Shown here piece by piece: positions 5,311 to 6,307 of a stretch of 6,307 nt of DNA. Origin of the DNA: an uncultured Chloroflexaceae bacterium (GTDB lineage: Bacteria; Chloroflexota; Chloroflexia; Chloroflexales; Chloroflexaceae); the NCBI GenBank assembly GCA_937141995.1, contig CAKZQX010000023.1, positions 1 to 6,307 on the forward strand, given 5' to 3'. Under the pieces are notes generated by a model, which saw only the letters and a list, made by a program, of their open reading frames with translations, searched no databases and was not told the origin of the DNA. The position numbers were made by a program, and so were the translations under genes. Numbering within the stretch: the first letter of the stretch is position 1; each line of letters begins with the position of its first letter.

Positions 5311-5985
5311 ATGTCAGAACAAATCATTGACCATACCCAGACACAGCATATTCCCGGTATTGATGCCGAGGCAACCCCGTTTTTAAGCGTAGGATTGGGA
5401 TTGACCGGGCTTGCTCTGGGGCTCCGGCCACGGTTGGCCCCCCTGCCTCTGGCGCTAACGGCGCTGACGGCGCTCCTTTATCGTGACCCGAAACGCCAGA
5501 CTCCCGCTGATCCTACCACCCTTTTTGCCGGCGCTGATGGTACCATACTGGAAGTCAGCGAATTTTACGAACATCGCTTTTTGCATACCGATGCGTTGCG
5601 TATTGTCACGGCCCTGTCGCCCTTCGATGTGCCGGTTCAGCGTAGCCCGGTATCCGGAACTGTCACTTATGTTGAGCGGGTTAGCGGTGACTATCGTCCG
5701 GTCACGGATCACCTGGCTGCCGAACAGAATACGCGGACCTACATCGGGATCGAAACGGCCTGGGGGCCGCTGCTGCTGGTACAGATTGCCGGGCCGGTGG
5801 CCCGGCGGGTTGTGTGCCGTGTGCAACGCGGCGATCAGATAAATGCCGGTGAGCGGATTGGTACCGTGCGTTTTGGTGCGCGCCTGGATCTGATTGTTCA
5901 GCGTGACTCGCTTGCTCCGCTGGTGCATGTTGGTCAGCGCTTGACAGCCGGTGTGACCCGCATCGCTCATGTTATGCCGTTATAA
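5311..5985 (+). CDS. Phosphatidylserine decarboxylase-like membrane protein, probable pseudoenzyme
   Basis: This 224-residue protein has the layout of the short (archaeal/rhizobial-type) phosphatidylserine decarboxylases, which convert phosphatidylserine to phosphatidylethanolamine at the membrane using a self-made pyruvoyl group. Two hydrophobic segments (about 24-38 and 42-57) are followed by YRDPKR (57-62; FRDPER in the family), ADG with Asp76, LSPFDVPVQRSPVSG (102-116), QIAGPVARR (158-166) and GERIGTVRFGARLDL (180-194). In active enzymes the last motif is FGSR and cleavage before that Ser makes the pyruvoyl cofactor; here residue 190 is Ala (codon GCG, 5878-5880). The family's DVHVNR is DVPVQR, with Pro108 replacing a conserved His. 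With both residues lost, self-processing and decarboxylation should be impossible, although the frame is intact. The start lacks a good ribosome binding site (AGAAGC at best). No phosphatidylserine synthase gene is adjacent. The family assignment is firm; the loss of activity is inference. Confidence 0.9.
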   Translation: MSEQIIDHTQTQHIPGIDAEATPFLSVGLGLTGLALGLRPRLAPLPLALTALTALLYRDPKRQTPADPTTLFAGADGTILEVSEFYEHRFLHTDALRIVTALSPFDVPVQRSPVSGTVTYVERVSGDYRPVTDHLAAEQNTRTYIGIETAWGPLLLVQIAGPVARRVVCRVQRGDQINAGERIGTVRFGARLDLIVQRDSLAPLVHVGQRLTAGVTRIAHVMPL

Positions 5986-6104
5986 ACAGGAGTTAGGCGG
6001 TCGTCCATCCGGCGGCCGGGATGCACCATACTGCCGCAGGCAAATCTGGCGTTCATCGGGGCGACCGCCCGGTTTGAACACGCACCGCGTAACTCCTGTT
6101 ATAA
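5980..6104. repeat. TIR-bounded repeat element, copy 4 (125 bp), overlapping a stop codon
   Basis: Left end 5980-6001 (TTATAAACAGGAGTTAGGCG) and right end 6084-6104 (ACCGCGTAACTCCTGTTATA) are inverted repeats over about 21 bp, differing by one inserted A and one mismatch. Inside, GGCGGTCGTCC (5996-6006) can pair with 6059-6069, and smaller hairpins lie at 6007-6022 and 6032-6042 (TGCC-GCA-GGCA), so the transcript would form a branched structure. The left TTATAA contains the last Leu codon and TAA stop of the decarboxylase-like gene (5980-5985). It may serve as that gene's 3'-end structure or terminator. Confidence 0.75.
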
Positions 6105-6307
6105 ATTGATTGCGCCCCACATAGTATGGTATATCTGTTACAGCGCGGTGGGCACCGTTCGCTGCGTGGTAATATCTTTCCGTTATACCGGCCTGGCCTA
6201 CTTCCTCTGCTCCGCCTGATCTGCCATGGGTTTCATCAAGTGCTCCCTCTCCTTAGGATGCCAACCATAATGCGACAGGCCATGTTGAGCTATACCCATA
6301 AATTATA
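6105..6307. other. Window end: intergenic, no confident gene
   Basis: A GC-rich hairpin is visible at 6141-6164: CAGCG and CGGT pair with ACCG and CGCTG across a two-base bulge. TTGATT (6106-6111) followed 18 bases later by TATATC is a weak rightward promoter candidate. A short minus-strand frame at 6198-6299 is described separately. Nothing else is supported. Confidence 0.45.
6198..6299 (-). CDS. Doubtful short ORF, 33 residues
   Basis: A minus-strand frame opens at ATG 6297-6299, directly after an in-frame TAA, and closes at TAG 6198-6200. The product is hydrophilic (HPKEREHLMKPMADQAEQRK at the end) and unrecognised. No ribosome binding site is visible for the first ATG because the window ends there. 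An internal ATG (6234-6236) has AAGGAGAGGGAG upstream, which would give only 12 residues. It may be chance, a leader peptide, or a true micro-protein. Confidence 0.15.
   Translation of the reverse strand: MGIAQHGLSHYGWHPKEREHLMKPMADQAEQRK

Overview
The window looks like chromosomal DNA from a filamentous phototroph of the Chloroflexota, most likely Chloroflexus or a close relative. I base this on the moderate-to-high GC of the genes, the style of the encoded proteins, and structured dispersed repeats between genes; it is inference from memory, not a database match. No rRNA, tRNA, CRISPR array or transposase gene is visible.

Layout. Positions 1-59 are the right half of a dispersed repeat. Positions 125-238 (minus) encode a 37-residue single-helix membrane protein with a strong ribosome binding site, an extended -10 promoter and a terminator-like hairpin; it is too short for ordinary ORF calling. 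A minus-strand pair follows: an S9-family serine peptidase (905-3007), then 27 bases later a 91-residue protein shaped like a histidine-kinase dimerisation domain but with Gln at the phospho-acceptor position (602-877). A hairpin at 468-497 probably ends that transcript. Positions 3008-4383 contain no convincing protein gene. They hold a near-consensus sigma-70 promoter (TTGACA-N17-TATACT, 3408-3436) firing rightward into a gene-free stretch, then two back-to-back repeat elements (3921-4112 and 4118-4357) with terminal inverted repeats. The second carries a perfect 23-bp inverted repeat. Rightward genes follow: a tandem-HTH regulator (4384-5142) and a phosphatidylserine-decarboxylase-like membrane protein (5311-5985). 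A third complete repeat element (5980-6104) begins at the latter's stop codon. The last 200 bases hold only a doubtful short ORF.

Most notable points. (1) The decarboxylase-like protein has Ala at the Ser that should become the pyruvoyl cofactor and Pro at a conserved His, so it looks like a pseudoenzyme. (2) The kinase-like small protein also lacks its catalytic residue. (3) One family of palindromic elements, with the motif ACCGCGTAAC at its ends, recurs as three complete copies and one half copy in 6.3 kb. (4) A strong orphan promoter lies upstream of a possible noncoding RNA.

The genes do not form one obvious pathway. The peptidase and the small kinase-like protein are probably co-transcribed. 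The regulator and the decarboxylase-like gene are consecutive on one strand, but the latter appears to have its own promoter.
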